Part shown: positions 9,212-18,634 of the stretch, piece by piece
Layout of the letters: every line of letters begins with the position of its first letter
How positions within the stretch are numbered: position 1 is the stretch's first letter
Assembly: GCF_900091315.1 (NCBI RefSeq)
Contig: NZ_FLSP01000002.1
Span: forward strand, 1 to 64,000
Reading direction: 5' to 3'
Source of the DNA: Streptomyces sp. DI166
GTDB lineage: Bacteria > Actinomycetota > Actinomycetes > Streptomycetales > Streptomycetaceae
DNA length: 64,000 bases
The notes under the pieces: generated by a model
The model's input: the letters and a program-made list of their open reading frames with translations, nothing else
Told to the model about the DNA's origin: nothing
Databases searched by the model: none
Position numbers and translations under genes: made by a program

Positions 9212-10444
9212 ATGCCTTCCGCACTCCCCGACGGTGAGCCCGTGCCCGACGACGGCTCGCTGCCCGGTTCCGCCCTCGTCGGCGCCGCCGACCGGCCCCT
9301 CGGCTTCTACCTGCACGTCCCGTACTGCGCGACCCGCTGCGGGTACTGCGACTTCAACACCTACACCGCGACCGAGCTGCGCGGCACGGGCGGAGTGCTG
9401 GCGTCCCGCGACAACTACGCCGACACCCTGGTCGAGGAGATCCGGCTGGCGCGCAAGGTGCTCGGGGAGGACCCGCGCGAGGTGCGCACGGTGTTCGTCG
9501 GCGGCGGCACACCGACCCTGCTCGCCGCCGACGACCTGGTACGGATGCTCGCCGCGATCCGGGACGAGTTCGGGCTCGCCGCCGACGCCGAGATCACCAC
9601 CGAGGCCAACCCCGAGTCGGTGGACCCGGCCTACCTCGCCCGGCTGCGCGAGGGCGGCTTCAACCGGGTCTCCTTCGGGATGCAGAGCGCCCGGCAGCAC
9701 GTCCTGAAGGTGCTGGACCGCACCCACACGCCCGGCCGCCCCGAGGCCTGCGTGGCGGAGGCCCGCGCGGCGGGCTTCGAACACGTCAACCTGGACCTGA
9801 TCTACGGCACCCCCGGCGAGTCCGACGACGACTGGCGGGCCTCCCTGGAGGCCGCGCTCGGCGCCGGGCCCGACCACATCAGCGCCTACGCCCTGATCGT
9901 CGAGGAGGGCACCCAGCTCGCCCGCCGCATCCGCCGCGGCGAGGTCCCGATGACCGACGACGACGTCCACGCCGACCGCTACCTCATCGCCGAGTCGGTC
10001 CTGTCCGAGGCCGGATTCGACTGGTACGAGGTCTCCAACTGGGCCACCTCCGAGTCCGCCCGCTGCCTGCACAACGAGCTGTACTGGCGGGGCGCCGACT
10101 GGTGGGGCGCGGGGCCGGGGGCGCACAGCCACGTGGGCGGGGTGCGCTGGTGGAACGTGAAGCATCCGGGCGCGTACGCGGCGGCGCTGGCGGCGGGACG
10201 GTCGCCGGGGGCGGGGCGCGAGCTGCTGTCGGAGGAGGACCGGCGCGTGGAGCGGATCCTGCTGGAGCTGCGGCTGCGGGAGGGGGTGCCGCTGGAGCTG
10301 CTGCGGGAGACGGGGCTTGCGGCCTCCCGCAGGGCGCTGGGGGAGGGGCTGCTGGAGGACGGGCCGTACGCGGAGGGGCGGGCCGTGCTGACGTTGCGGG
10401 GGCGGCTGCTGGCGGACGCGGTGGTGAGGGATCTGGTGGACTGA
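9212..10444 (+). CDS. hemW: Radical SAM heme chaperone HemW
   Basis: The 410-residue protein carries the radical-SAM cluster motif CATRCGYCDF (CX3CX2C) near residue 35, followed by VGGGTPTLL, EANPES and NRVSFGMQS, with a HemN-like C-terminal domain. HemW-type proteins lack the extra cysteine of true coproporphyrinogen dehydrogenase (HemN) and are regarded as heme-trafficking proteins; older annotations call them HemN. ATG at 9212 gives MPSALPDG; an ATG three codons earlier at 9203 is possible. It lies close behind the phosphatase gene and upstream of the heat-shock genes, as is typical in Gram-positive bacteria. Confidence 0.92.
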   Translation: MPSALPDGEPVPDDGSLPGSALVGAADRPLGFYLHVPYCATRCGYCDFNTYTATELRGTGGVLASRDNYADTLVEEIRLARKVLGEDPREVRTVFVGGGTPTLLAADDLVRMLAAIRDEFGLAADAEITTEANPESVDPAYLARLREGGFNRVSFGMQSARQHVLKVLDRTHTPGRPEACVAEARAAGFEHVNLDLIYGTPGESDDDWRASLEAALGAGPDHISAYALIVEEGTQLARRIRRGEVPMTDDDVHADRYLIAESVLSEAGFDWYEVSNWATSESARCLHNELYWRGADWWGAGPGAHSHVGGVRWWNVKHPGAYAAALAAGRSPGAGRELLSEEDRRVERILLELRLREGVPLELLRETGLAASRRALGEGLLEDGPYAEGRAVLTLRGRLLADAVVRDLVD

Positions 10445-10546
10445 TCACTCGGGCGAGCGAATCGGTGCGGGACCTCGGTTCGGTCCCTAACCTGGTTCGT
10501 AAGCTGTCGCCGTGAGTGCGGCGACAGGAAGCGGAGGGCCACGGAG

Positions 10547-11119
10547 ATGACCGCTGTGGATGATCGCCGGGTGCACACAGCCTTCGAGAACCTTGAGGTT
10601 CCGGAGGGCTTCAAGGCTGAGCTCATCCGGGGGGAAATCGTGATGATGGCCGGGCCCGACAAGGTCCACAACCGCATCGTTCAGTCCGTCCAGGACCAGA
10701 TCCCGGCCGATCGATGGGAGCGGCTGCAGACTCAGGACGTGGCCTTCCCCGCTGAAGACAGCGAGCCTCAGCCGGATCTCGTGGTGATGGAGATCGGCGC
10801 CGATGACAGCCCGGGACGCCTCGTCCCCGGACCGGCTGTGACGATGTTGGTAGAGGTCGTCTCCAAGACCAGTGTCCACCGGGACTATGTCGAGAAGCGC
10901 TCGATCTACGCTGCTGGACGTGTCGCGGTCTACCTGATCATCGACCCCTTCGAGGCCCAGTGCCTGGTGCTGACAGAGCCGACCGGTACAGGCTTGTCAG
11001 CGGACTACCAGTCGAAGCGGACCCGCAAGTTCGGCGACCCGGTGCCGCTGCCCATTATCGGCATCGAGCTCGACACCAGCGGGTTCGGGACTCTGCCGCC
11101 CCTCAGGGCTGCACCGTGA
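10547..11119 (+). CDS. Uma2 family (PD-(D/E)XK-like) endonuclease
   Basis: The 190-residue protein has the Uma2/DUF820 layout: an N-terminal ELIRGEIVMMAGP segment, the acidic core PQPDLVV, then MLVEVVSKTSVHRDYVEKRSIYAAGRVAVYLIID. The Asp of PDLVV and the Glu-x-Val-Ser-Lys pattern would form the PD-(D/E)XK active site. Members are abundant in cyanobacteria and Streptomyces, and their targets are unknown. The upstream sequence has GCGGAGG close to the ATG. Its stop overlaps the end of the convergent DUF3097 gene by about 17 bp. Codon use appears somewhat less GC-biased than its neighbours, which fits an acquired gene, but this is an impression. Confidence 0.85.
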   Translation: MTAVDDRRVHTAFENLEVPEGFKAELIRGEIVMMAGPDKVHNRIVQSVQDQIPADRWERLQTQDVAFPAEDSEPQPDLVVMEIGADDSPGRLVPGPAVTMLVEVVSKTSVHRDYVEKRSIYAAGRVAVYLIIDPFEAQCLVLTEPTGTGLSADYQSKRTRKFGDPVPLPIIGIELDTSGFGTLPPLRAAP

Positions 11120-11912
11120 CGAAGTCGATCAGTTCCTCCACCCGCCCCAGCAGCTCCGGCTCCAGGTCCTTGTAGGAGGTCACCCGCTTCAGGATCGCCT
11201 GCCACACCGCGCCGGTGTTCTCCGACGGCCAGCCCAGCGCCCGGCACACCCCCGTCTTCCAGTCCTGCCCGTGGGGGATTTTCGGCCAACCCGCGATGCC
11301 CAGGGCCGACGGCTTCACCGCCTCCCAGATGTCGATGTACGGGTGGCCGACGACCAGGGCGTGCTCGCTGGTCACCGACTGGGCGATCCGCCACTCCTTC
11401 GTGCCGGGGACGAGGTGGTCCACCAGGATCCCGAGCCGCGCGTCCGGGCCCGGCGCGAAGTCCTCGACGATCGACGGCAGGTCGTCGACGCCCTCCAGGT
11501 ACTCCACGACCACGCCCTCGATGCGCAGGTCGTCGCCCCAGACCTTCTCCACCAGCTCGGCGTCGTGGCGGCCCTCGACATAGATGCGCCCGGCGCGGGC
11601 CACACGGGCGCGGGCGCCGGGGACGGCGACCGAACCGGAGGCGGTGCGGCTGGGGCGTACGGGGGCGGCGGACGACGGGCGTACGAGGGTCACCACCCTG
11701 CCCTCCAGCAGGAACCCGCGCGGCTCCAGCGGGAACACCCGGTGCTTGCCGAAGCGGTCCTCCAGCGTCACCGTGCCCGCCTCGCAGCGGATCACCGCGC
11801 CGCAGAACCCGGTGCCGGGCTCCTCCACCACCAGGCCCGGCTCCGCCGCGACCTCGGGAACGGGCTTCGGCTTCTTCCACGGCGGGGTCAGATCGGCGGA
11901 GTACTGGCGCAT
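11103..11912 (-). CDS. DUF3097 family protein
   Basis: The 269-residue protein starts MRQYSADLTPPWKKPKPVPEV and matches what I recall of the actinobacterial DUF3097 family, which has no established function. Recognisable stretches are GRIYVEGRHDAELVEKVWGDDLR, VEYLEGVDDLP, LGILVDHLVPGTKEWRIA and VGHPYIDIWEAVKP. The EGRHDAEL and DHLVPGTKE motifs resemble a Toprim-like acidic arrangement, which is an inference only. It is followed in the same direction by nothing, since it converges with the Uma2 gene. The MBL hydrolase gene ends 34 bp upstream, so the two may be co-transcribed. Confidence 0.85.
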   Translation of the reverse strand: MRQYSADLTPPWKKPKPVPEVAAEPGLVVEEPGTGFCGAVIRCEAGTVTLEDRFGKHRVFPLEPRGFLLEGRVVTLVRPSSAAPVRPSRTASGSVAVPGARARVARAGRIYVEGRHDAELVEKVWGDDLRIEGVVVEYLEGVDDLPSIVEDFAPGPDARLGILVDHLVPGTKEWRIAQSVTSEHALVVGHPYIDIWEAVKPSALGIAGWPKIPHGQDWKTGVCRALGWPSENTGAVWQAILKRVTSYKDLEPELLGRVEELIDFVTVQP

Positions 11913-11946
11913 TCGGATGACGATAGGAGAACCGGCCGCCCGGGTC

Positions 11947-12672
11947 CTACGACACGCCGAAACGCGCCGCCAGCGCGTCCCGCTGCCCCCGTACGAACGC
12001 CGCGTCCACCACCGCTCCGTGACCGGGCACGTACCGCGCGTCCGGGCCGCCGAGGGACAGCAGCCGGTCCAGGGCGTCCGGCCAGCGCGACGGCACCGCG
12101 TCCGGCCCGGCCTGCGGCTCGCCCGACTCCTCCACGAGGTCGCCGCAGAACACCACCTCCGGGCTGCCCGGCACCAGGACCACCAGGTCGTGGGCGGTGT
12201 GCCCGGGGCCGACGTTCGCCAGCAGCACCTGGCGGCCGGGGCCGAGGTCCAGGGTCCACTCGCCGGAGACGTGGTGCCTGGGCGGCACCAGCACCTCCAC
12301 CGCCTCGTCGGCCACGCGCGCGTCCAGCCCGTTCCGTACCGCGTCCGCCCGCAGCTCCGCCCGGCCGTGCGGCCCGTACACCGCGTCGACGCCCACCGCG
12401 CCGTACACCTCCGCCCCCGCGAAGGCCGCCGCCCCGAAGACATGGTCGAAGTGCGGATGGGTCAGCGCGAGATGGGTCACACGGTGACCGGCCAGTTCCT
12501 CCGCCGCCAGCCTGAGCCGCGCCCCCTCGGCCGGGCTCGACCCCGCGTCGACCATCAGCGCCGTACCCTCGCCGAGGACCAGCCCCACCGTGCAGTCCCA
12601 GCCCGGCAGCCGGCAGCGGCCCACCCCCGTCGCGACCTGCTCCCACCCGAGGTCTTCCCAAGTCACCGTCAT
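11947..12672 (-). CDS. MBL-fold metallo-hydrolase
   Basis: The 241-residue protein has the metallo-beta-lactamase zinc motif THPHFDH around residue 93, with later ligands GHTAHDL and the Asp of VVFCGDLVEE, and ends with YVPGHGAVVD. This makes it a probable zinc-dependent hydrolase of the glyoxalase II/QH-AHL lactonase-like type; the substrate is unknown. It is divergent from hrcA, with about 75 bp between its start and the CIRCE element, and is probably co-transcribed with the DUF3097 gene downstream. Confidence 0.87.
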   Translation of the reverse strand: MTVTWEDLGWEQVATGVGRCRLPGWDCTVGLVLGEGTALMVDAGSSPAEGARLRLAAEELAGHRVTHLALTHPHFDHVFGAAAFAGAEVYGAVGVDAVYGPHGRAELRADAVRNGLDARVADEAVEVLVPPRHHVSGEWTLDLGPGRQVLLANVGPGHTAHDLVVLVPGSPEVVFCGDLVEESGEPQAGPDAVPSRWPDALDRLLSLGGPDARYVPGHGAVVDAAFVRGQRDALAARFGVS

Positions 12673-12745
12673 ACGGCGACGCTAGCGTCACAGGACCGGC
12701 CTTGCCCGGGGCGTACCCCGCCGCCGTACACTGGCTTGGTCGGAG

Positions 12746-12772
12746 TTGGCACTCGGAAGCACAGAGTGCCAA
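12746..12772. promoter_or_regulatory. CIRCE operator upstream of hrcA
   Basis: TTGGCACTC at 12746-12754, nine bases, then GAGTGCCAA at 12764-12772 form a perfect inverted repeat. The canonical CIRCE is TTAGCACTC-N9-GAGTGCTAA; this copy carries a matched change in each arm, keeping symmetry. HrcA binds CIRCE, so hrcA-dnaJ2 should be autoregulated and heat-inducible. Confidence 0.93.
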
Positions 12773-12820
12773 GCGAGGCGCCCCGGGGGACCGGGGGCGA
12801 ACTTCTGGAGGTGTGCGCGG

Positions 12821-13837
12821 ATGCTGAGTGAACGCAGACTCCAAGTGCTGCGCGCCATCGTCCAGGACTACGTGGGCACCGAGGAGCCGGTCGGGTCGAA
12901 GGCCCTGACCGAGCGGCACAACCTCGGCGTCTCCCCGGCGACCGTCCGCAACGACATGGCGGCGCTGGAGGAGGAGGGGTACATCGCCCAGCCGCACACC
13001 AGCGCGGGCCGGATCCCCACGGACAAGGGCTACCGGCTCTTCGTCGACAAGCTGGCGGGCGTCAAGCCGATGACCGCCCCCGAGCGGCGGGCCATCCAGA
13101 ACTTCCTGGAGGGCGCCGTCGACCTGGACGACGTCGTGGCCCGTACGGTGCGGCTGCTCGCCCAGCTCACCCGGCAGGTCGCGGTCGTGCAGTACCCGTC
13201 GCTGACCCGTTCCACCGTGCGCCACGTCGAGCTGCTCTCGCTCGCCCCCGCGCGTGTGATGCTCGTACTGATCACGGACACCGGACGGGTCGAGCAGCGG
13301 ATGGTCGACTGCCCGGCGCCGTTCGGCGAGACGTCCCTTGCCGACTTGCGGGCACGGCTGAACAGCCGGGTCGCCGGCCGGCGCTTCACCGATGTGCCGA
13401 CGCTCGTCGAGGACCTCCCCGAGGGCTTCGACAAGGAGGACCGCGGCACGGTCTCGGCCGTACTCTCCACCCTGCTGGAGACACTGGTCGAGGAGAACGA
13501 GGAGCGGCTGATGATCGGCGGCACCGCCAATCTCACCCGCTTCGGACATGACTTTCCCCTCACGATCCGGCCCGTCCTGGAGGCCCTTGAGGAGCAGGTC
13601 GTGCTCCTCAAACTCCTTGGTGAGGCGAAGGATCCGGGTATGACCGTCCGTATCGGTCATGAGAACGCCCATGAGGGGCTCAACTCCACGTCGGTGGTGT
13701 CGGTCGGCTACGGTTCGGGCGGCGAGGCAGTCGCCAAGCTCGGCGTGGTCGGACCGACCCGCATGGATTACCCGGGAACGATGGGAGCGGTACGCGCAGT
13801 GGCACGGTACGTCGGACAGATCCTGGCGGAGTCGTAG
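12821..13837 (+). CDS. hrcA: Heat-inducible transcription repressor HrcA
   Basis: The 338-residue repressor of class I heat-shock genes binds CIRCE operators and is thought to need GroEL for folding. The N-terminal winged helix is clear ([15 protein letters not shown], then [19 protein letters not shown] and [13 protein letters not shown]), followed by the GAF-like dimerisation region with NLTRFGHDF and [11 protein letters not shown] near the C-terminus. The ATG at 12821 follows CTGGAGG. Its TAG immediately abuts the GTG of dnaJ2, so the two are translationally coupled. A CIRCE element lies about 50 bp upstream. Confidence 0.96.
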   Translation: MLSERRLQVLRAIVQDYVGTEEPVGSKALTERHNLGVSPATVRNDMAALEEEGYIAQPHTSAGRIPTDKGYRLFVDKLAGVKPMTAPERRAIQNFLEGAVDLDDVVARTVRLLAQLTRQVAVVQYPSLTRSTVRHVELLSLAPARVMLVLITDTGRVEQRMVDCPAPFGETSLADLRARLNSRVAGRRFTDVPTLVEDLPEGFDKEDRGTVSAVLSTLLETLVEENEERLMIGGTANLTRFGHDFPLTIRPVLEALEEQVVLLKLLGEAKDPGMTVRIGHENAHEGLNSTSVVSVGYGSGGEAVAKLGVVGPTRMDYPGTMGAVRAVARYVGQILAES

Positions 13838-14974
13838 GTGGCCACGGACTATTACGCCGTTCTCGGCGTGCGCCGCGACGCGTCGCAGGATGAGATCAAG
13901 AAGGCGTTCCGTAGGCTCGCGCGCGAGCTGCACCCGGACGTCAATCCGGACCCGAAGACCCAGGAGCGGTTCAAGGAGATCAACGCCGCTTACGAGGTGC
14001 TGTCGGACCCGCAGAAGAAGCAGGTCTACGACCTCGGCGGCGACCCCCTCTCGCAGGCCGGCGGCGGTGGCGCCGGCGGCTTCGGCGCGGGTGGCTTCGG
14101 GAACTTCTCGGACATCATGGACGCGTTCTTCGGTACGGCGTCGCAGCGCGGGCCGCGCTCGCGCACCCGGCGCGGCCAGGACGCGATGATCCGGCTGGAG
14201 GTCGACCTCGACGAGGCGGCCTTCGGCACCACGAAGGACATCCAGGTCGACACGGCCGTCGTCTGCAACACCTGCAACGGCGAGGGCGCCGCGCCGGGGA
14301 CATCCGCGCAGACCTGTGACATGTGCCGCGGCCGCGGTGAGGTGTCGCAGGTGACGCGGTCCTTCCTGGGCCAGGTCATGACCTCGCGGCCGTGTCCGCA
14401 GTGCCAGGGCTTCGGCACCGTGGTGCCCACCCCGTGCCCCGAGTGCGCGGGCGACGGCCGGGTGCGCTCCCGCCGGACCCTCACCGTGAAGATCCCGGCC
14501 GGTGTCGACAACGGCACGCGGATCCAGCTCGCGGGCGAGGGCGAGGTCGGGCCCGGTGGCGGTCCCGCCGGTGACCTGTACGTCGAGATCCACGAGCTGC
14601 CGCACGCGACCTTCCAGCGGCGCGGGGACGATCTGCACTGCACGGTGACCATTCCGATGACCGCGGCCTCGCTCGGCACCAAGGTGCCGCTGGAGACGCT
14701 GGACGGGATGGAGGAGGTCGACATCCGGCCCGGTACGCAGTCCGGTCAGTCGATCCCGCTGCACGGGCGCGGTGTCACGCACCTGCGTGGCGGCGGGCGG
14801 GGCGACCTGATCGTCCACGTGGAGGTGCAGACGCCCACCAAGCTCGATCCCGAGCAGGAGCGGCTGCTGCGGGAGCTGGCGAAGCTGCGGGGCGAGGAGC
14901 GGCCGCAGGGGCAGTTCCAGCCGGGTCAGCAGGGCTTGTTCTCGCGGCTGAAGGACGCCTTCAACGGCCGCTGA
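13838..14974 (+). CDS. dnaJ2: Chaperone protein DnaJ (second paralogue type)
   Basis: This 378-residue type I J-protein stimulates DnaK ATPase and delivers unfolded clients. It shows the J-domain with its HPD motif (about residue 33), a Gly-rich linker, the four zinc-binding CXXCXGXG repeats (CNTCNGEG, CDMCRGRG, CPQCQGFG, CPECAGDG) and the C-terminal substrate-binding domains. It starts with GTG directly after the hrcA stop. In Streptomyces this hrcA-linked copy is the second dnaJ, the other being in the dnaK operon. Confidence 0.95.
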   Translation: MATDYYAVLGVRRDASQDEIKKAFRRLARELHPDVNPDPKTQERFKEINAAYEVLSDPQKKQVYDLGGDPLSQAGGGGAGGFGAGGFGNFSDIMDAFFGTASQRGPRSRTRRGQDAMIRLEVDLDEAAFGTTKDIQVDTAVVCNTCNGEGAAPGTSAQTCDMCRGRGEVSQVTRSFLGQVMTSRPCPQCQGFGTVVPTPCPECAGDGRVRSRRTLTVKIPAGVDNGTRIQLAGEGEVGPGGGPAGDLYVEIHELPHATFQRRGDDLHCTVTIPMTAASLGTKVPLETLDGMEEVDIRPGTQSGQSIPLHGRGVTHLRGGGRGDLIVHVEVQTPTKLDPEQERLLRELAKLRGEERPQGQFQPGQQGLFSRLKDAFNGR

Positions 14975-15062
14975 GGGGTGCGGAGCGGTCCCTTCTCCAG
15001 TGGCCTATGCCTCTGGGAAGGGCCGATTCGGAACTGTTCGGGGGACGTGACAACATGCCGTC

Positions 15063-16193
15063 ATGTCCTCCGCGCTGACCGATCTTTTTCCCCTTCCGAT
15101 CGTGCAGGCCCCCATGGCGGGCGGCGTGTCCGTGCCGGCGCTCGCCGCTGCTGTGTCCGAGGCCGGCGGGCTGGGGTTCCTGGCCGCCGGGTACAAGACC
15201 GCCGACGGCATGTACCAGGAGATCAAGCAGCTGCGGGGACTCACCGGATGCCCCTTCGGCGTGAACCTGTTCATGCCGCAGCCGGAGTACCCCGGTGCAA
15301 GCACCGGCTCCACTGGAGCGGCTGCCGCCGCGCCCCCTGTCTCGGCCGCCGTGGACATGTACGCGCATCAGCTGGCCGGTGAGGCGGGCTGGTACGAGAC
15401 CGAGCTGGGGGACCGGGACAGCGGCCGGGACGACGGCTACGACGCCAAGCTCGCCGTGCTCCTGGACAACCCGGTGCCGGTGGTCTCCTTCCACTTCGGC
15501 GTGCCGAAACCCGAGGTGTTCGAGTCCCTTCGCCGGGCCGGGACCTTCACGCTGGTCACCGCCACGACGGCCGAGGAGGCACTGGCCGTCGAGCGGGCCG
15601 GGGCCGACGCCGTGATCGCGCAGGGCGTCGAGGCTGGCGGGCACCAGGGAACCCACCGGGACAATCCGGAGACCGACGGGAGCGGGATCGGGCTGCTCTC
15701 GCTCGTCGCGCAGGTCCGGGAGACCGTCGGTATTCCGATCGTCGCCGCCGGGGGCATCATGCGCGGCAGCCAGATCGCCGCCGTGCTCGCCGCGGGCGCC
15801 AGCGCCGCCCAGCTCGGCACCGCCTTCCTGGCCACCGCCGAGTCCGGTGCGAGCGCCGTGCACAAGCAGGCCCTGACCAACCCCCTCTTCACCCGTACGG
15901 AACTGACCCGGGCCTTCTCCGGGCGCCCGGCGCGCGGTCTGGTCAACCGGTTCATGCGCGAGCACGGCCCGTACGCCCCCGCCGCCTACCCCGAGGTCCA
16001 CCACCTCACGGCGCCGCTGCGCAAGGCGGCGGCGAAGGCGGGCGACGCGCAGGGCATGGCGCTGTGGGCGGGACAGGGTCACCGGATGGCGCGGGAGCTG
16101 ACGGCGGGCCAGCTGGTGGAGGTGCTGGCGGCCGAACTCGCCGCCGCCAGGACAGCGTTGTCCGAGGGACGGGAAGGCGGTGCGCCGCGATGA
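15063..16193 (+). CDS. Nitronate monooxygenase-like flavoprotein
   Basis: The 376-residue TIM-barrel FMN enzyme belongs to the nitronate monooxygenase/2-nitropropane dioxygenase family. Visible are the start LPIVQAPMAGGVSVPALAAAVSEAGGLGFLAAGY, GVNLFMPQ, SFHFGVP, the GVEAGGHQGTHR motif holding the likely catalytic His, and phosphate-binding VAAGGIMRGSQIAAVLAAGASAAQLGTAFL. It oxidises alkyl nitronates in characterised members; the natural role here is unknown. The stop overlaps the rsmE start as ATGA, so the genes form an operon. Confidence 0.9.
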   Translation: MSSALTDLFPLPIVQAPMAGGVSVPALAAAVSEAGGLGFLAAGYKTADGMYQEIKQLRGLTGCPFGVNLFMPQPEYPGASTGSTGAAAAAPPVSAAVDMYAHQLAGEAGWYETELGDRDSGRDDGYDAKLAVLLDNPVPVVSFHFGVPKPEVFESLRRAGTFTLVTATTAEEALAVERAGADAVIAQGVEAGGHQGTHRDNPETDGSGIGLLSLVAQVRETVGIPIVAAGGIMRGSQIAAVLAAGASAAQLGTAFLATAESGASAVHKQALTNPLFTRTELTRAFSGRPARGLVNRFMREHGPYAPAAYPEVHHLTAPLRKAAAKAGDAQGMALWAGQGHRMARELTAGQLVEVLAAELAAARTALSEGREGGAPR

Positions 16194-16930
16194 CGGCTCC
16201 GGTGTTCGTGGTCGAGCACATCGACGCGGGAAGCGGGGGACAGTACGCCCTGGAGGGGCCCGAGGGGCGGCACGCGGTCTCCGTGAAGCGGCTGCGGCCC
16301 GGCGAGGACGTCGTCCTCACCGACGGCGCCGGGCGCTGGGCGGAGTGCGTGGTGCTGGCCGCCGAGGGCAAGGACCGGCTGGTCGTCCGGCTGGACACGG
16401 TCTCCGAGGAGCCGGAGCCCACGCCCCGGATCACCGTCGTACAGGCCCTGCCCAAGGGCGACCGCGGTGAGGTGGCCGTCGAGACGATGACCGAGGTCGG
16501 CGTCGACGCGATCGTGCCCTGGACGGCGTCCCGCTGCATCACCCAGTGGAAGGGCGAGCGCGGCCTGAAGGCGCTCGGCAAGTGGCGGGCCACCGCGCGC
16601 GAGGCGGGCAAGCAGTCCCGGCGGGTCCGCTTCCCCGAGGTCACGGACGCGGCGTCGTCCAAGCAGGTCGCCGCCCTCCTGGCCAAGGCCGACTTCGCCG
16701 CCGTCCTGCACGAGAGCGGCACCGAGCCGCTGGCCACCGCCGAACTCCCCGCCGACGGGGAGATCGTGCTGGTCGTCGGCCCCGAAGGCGGCGTCTCCCC
16801 GGAGGAGTTGGCCCTCTTCGCGGAGGCGGGCGCCCGCCCGTACGTCCTCGGCCCGACCGTCCTGCGCACCTCCACCGCCGGCACGGCGGCCGCCGCGCTC
16901 CTGCTGGGCCGCACCGGACGCTGGAGCTAA
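16190..16930 (+). CDS. rsmE: 16S rRNA (uracil1498-N3)-methyltransferase RsmE
   Basis: The 246-residue SPOUT-class enzyme methylates N3 of U1498 in helix 44 of 16S rRNA. It has an N-terminal PUA-like part (EGPEGRHAVSVKRLRPGEDVVLTDG) and a knotted C-terminal SAM site seen as VLVVGPEGGVSPEELALF and LGPTVLRTSTAGTAAAALL. The ATG overlaps the preceding TGA. The gene end overlaps the stop of the leftward membrane-protein gene by a few bases. An rsmE next to dnaJ is a widespread arrangement. Confidence 0.95.
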   Translation: MTAPVFVVEHIDAGSGGQYALEGPEGRHAVSVKRLRPGEDVVLTDGAGRWAECVVLAAEGKDRLVVRLDTVSEEPEPTPRITVVQALPKGDRGEVAVETMTEVGVDAIVPWTASRCITQWKGERGLKALGKWRATAREAGKQSRRVRFPEVTDAASSKQVAALLAKADFAAVLHESGTEPLATAELPADGEIVLVVGPEGGVSPEELALFAEAGARPYVLGPTVLRTSTAGTAAAALLLGRTGRWS

Positions 16931-18585
16931 CAGCGCCTGCTCTTGGGGTCCTTGGCCGGGAGGAGCTGTACGTCCTCCCGGCGGATCGCGAAGGACTCCT
17001 GTACGGGGCCATCGTTGCGGCGGGGGTCCCAGAGCCAGACCCAGTCGCCGGAGGTGCCGAAGGAGAGCACCGGGTGGTCGGTGGGGGCGGGGCCGTTGTC
17101 GACGGCGAGGGGTTGGGCGGGGTCCACGGGGCGTACGCAGACGAAGTGGGCGTAGACGCCGTAGTAGTCCGGTGGGCGGGTGCCCTGGCGGGCGGCGTTC
17201 TCCGCTGCCCGGCCCGCCGCGCCGCCCGCGTCCTTGGTGCCGAGGCCGATCGCGGTCAGCGCGTAGGCGACGGACAGGAGCGTGGCCGCGAGCACGGCGA
17301 GCAGCCGGTTGCCGCGGTCCCGGCCCAGGTGGAAATGGCGCAGCCAGCCGATGACGGCGACGAAGAACAGGGCGCTGATCAGGGCTACCCCCATGGGCTG
17401 GGCCGCCGCCGAGTACCGGCCGAGGGTGGAGGTGGGCACCGCGTCCGCGCGGATGTCGAAGCGGTCCAGGTACGCGGCGTGCATCTGTCCGCCCAGCCAG
17501 CCCACCACGGACCACAGCACCGGCACCGACAGCGGCACCAGCCAGGCCGCGTGCCGGGTGAAGAAGGTCCGCCGCAGGGCGAGCGAGACCCCGGCGCCGA
17601 TGAACAGGCCGAGCGCGGCCAACGCCGTTGCCGCCAGCAGTGGCAGGGCCTCGTAGCGGCGGCCCGCCATCGCTCCGAGCGCCGCCAGTGCCGTGGTGCC
17701 CAGGACCCCGACCGCCCACTGGACCGCCGTACTCCGGTCCCGGGTCTCCTTCGCCGTGCGGGACAGCGGCAGCGCCCCCGCCGGGCTGAGCAGCACGGGC
17801 AGCAGTTTCCAGGCTCCCTCCGCCCACACCACGCACATCCCGCAGACGAGCGCGTTGATCAAGCCCACCGCCCCCGCCGCCAGCCACATCCACCGTGTCC
17901 GTCGCTCGTGCGGTGTCTCGTCGCGCGGCGGGTCGGCGTCCGAGTGGCTCGGCACCCGCAGGGCGTGCTCGGCCGGGTCGTAGGCGCGTCCGCCCAGGTC
18001 GCGCGCCGTCAGTTCGGCCTCCGCTGTCTGCCGGGAGTCCGGGCCCGCCGGTACGGTCACCGCGCGCTGCTCGTCCGCCGCGCCCAGGCGGATCCACCAG
18101 CGGCCCAGCGTCGGGTGGGCGCGGTGGACGTAGTACGTCGTCCGGGGCGGGCGCCGGTATTCGACAAGGGCCGCGTCCCGCACCCAGGCGCCCAACTCGG
18201 CCTGCTTGACGAGCCGTTCCACTTCCACGGTCGCCGTGCGCAGGGCGCCCAGCCGGGCGCCGTGCAGACGGACCTCGACGATCAGCGAGGTCCGGTGCGC
18301 GACCGCGGGCGCGGCCTCCGCGGCCTCCGCCGGGCGCACCGTCCATCCCCGCTCCTCGAACAGCGCGGTCACGTAGGCCACTTCGTCCTGCTGGTCGACG
18401 ACGTCGACGAGCATCCGTACCCGGCGCCGGTACGGCGGCGCGGGAGGGCCCGCCGCCGGGTCGGGGGAGGCCGGCTCGGGCGTGGGCGGGGTGTCGTCCG
18501 GGGTGCGGGGGGACGGCAGCAGACGGCGGGTACGGATCCGAGGGGGCGTCAATGGGGCTCCGGTAGCGGGCGAGTTGGGCAGCAC
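16927..18585 (-). CDS. Multi-pass membrane protein of unknown function
   Basis: The roughly 550-residue protein has a Pro-rich, probably disordered start, a soluble region of about 200 residues (MLVDVVDQQDEVAYVTALFEE..., TTYYVHRAHPTLGRWW), then about eight hydrophobic segments beginning at WMWLAAGAVGLINALVCGMCVVW and including LGTTALAALGAMAG, PLLAATALAALGLFIGAG and LLAVLAATLLSVAYALTAIGLG, and a hydrophilic tail. I do not recognise a characterised family. The start is uncertain: GTG at 18585 and ATG at 18414 are both possible and neither has a good ribosome site. The 5' end lies only about 25 bp from the probable left end of the inserted IS element, so the insertion may have removed or displaced its promoter. 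Confidence 0.75.
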   Translation of the reverse strand: MLPNSPATGAPLTPPRIRTRRLLPSPRTPDDTPPTPEPASPDPAAGPPAPPYRRRVRMLVDVVDQQDEVAYVTALFEERGWTVRPAEAAEAAPAVAHRTSLIVEVRLHGARLGALRTATVEVERLVKQAELGAWVRDAALVEYRRPPRTTYYVHRAHPTLGRWWIRLGAADEQRAVTVPAGPDSRQTAEAELTARDLGGRAYDPAEHALRVPSHSDADPPRDETPHERRTRWMWLAAGAVGLINALVCGMCVVWAEGAWKLLPVLLSPAGALPLSRTAKETRDRSTAVQWAVGVLGTTALAALGAMAGRRYEALPLLAATALAALGLFIGAGVSLALRRTFFTRHAAWLVPLSVPVLWSVVGWLGGQMHAAYLDRFDIRADAVPTSTLGRYSAAAQPMGVALISALFFVAVIGWLRHFHLGRDRGNRLLAVLAATLLSVAYALTAIGLGTKDAGGAAGRAAENAARQGTRPPDYYGVYAHFVCVRPVDPAQPLAVDNGPAPTDHPVLSFGTSGDWVWLWDPRRNDGPVQESFAIRREDVQLLPAKDPKSRRC

Positions 18586-18634
18586 TCGATTGTGACGTGA
18601 GGGGGCGCTGATGACCGAATGGTGCCGGCGCAAG

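Noticed and set aside
9212..10444. Coproporphyrinogen dehydrogenase (HemN) for the radical SAM gene
   Set aside because: The motif is CX3CX2C followed by DF, lacking the additional cysteine of true HemN; HemW is the better name.
11888..14818. Very long leftward open frame across hrcA and dnaJ2
   Set aside because: It overlaps two certain genes on the other strand and shows only low-complexity, Arg/Gly-rich sequence.
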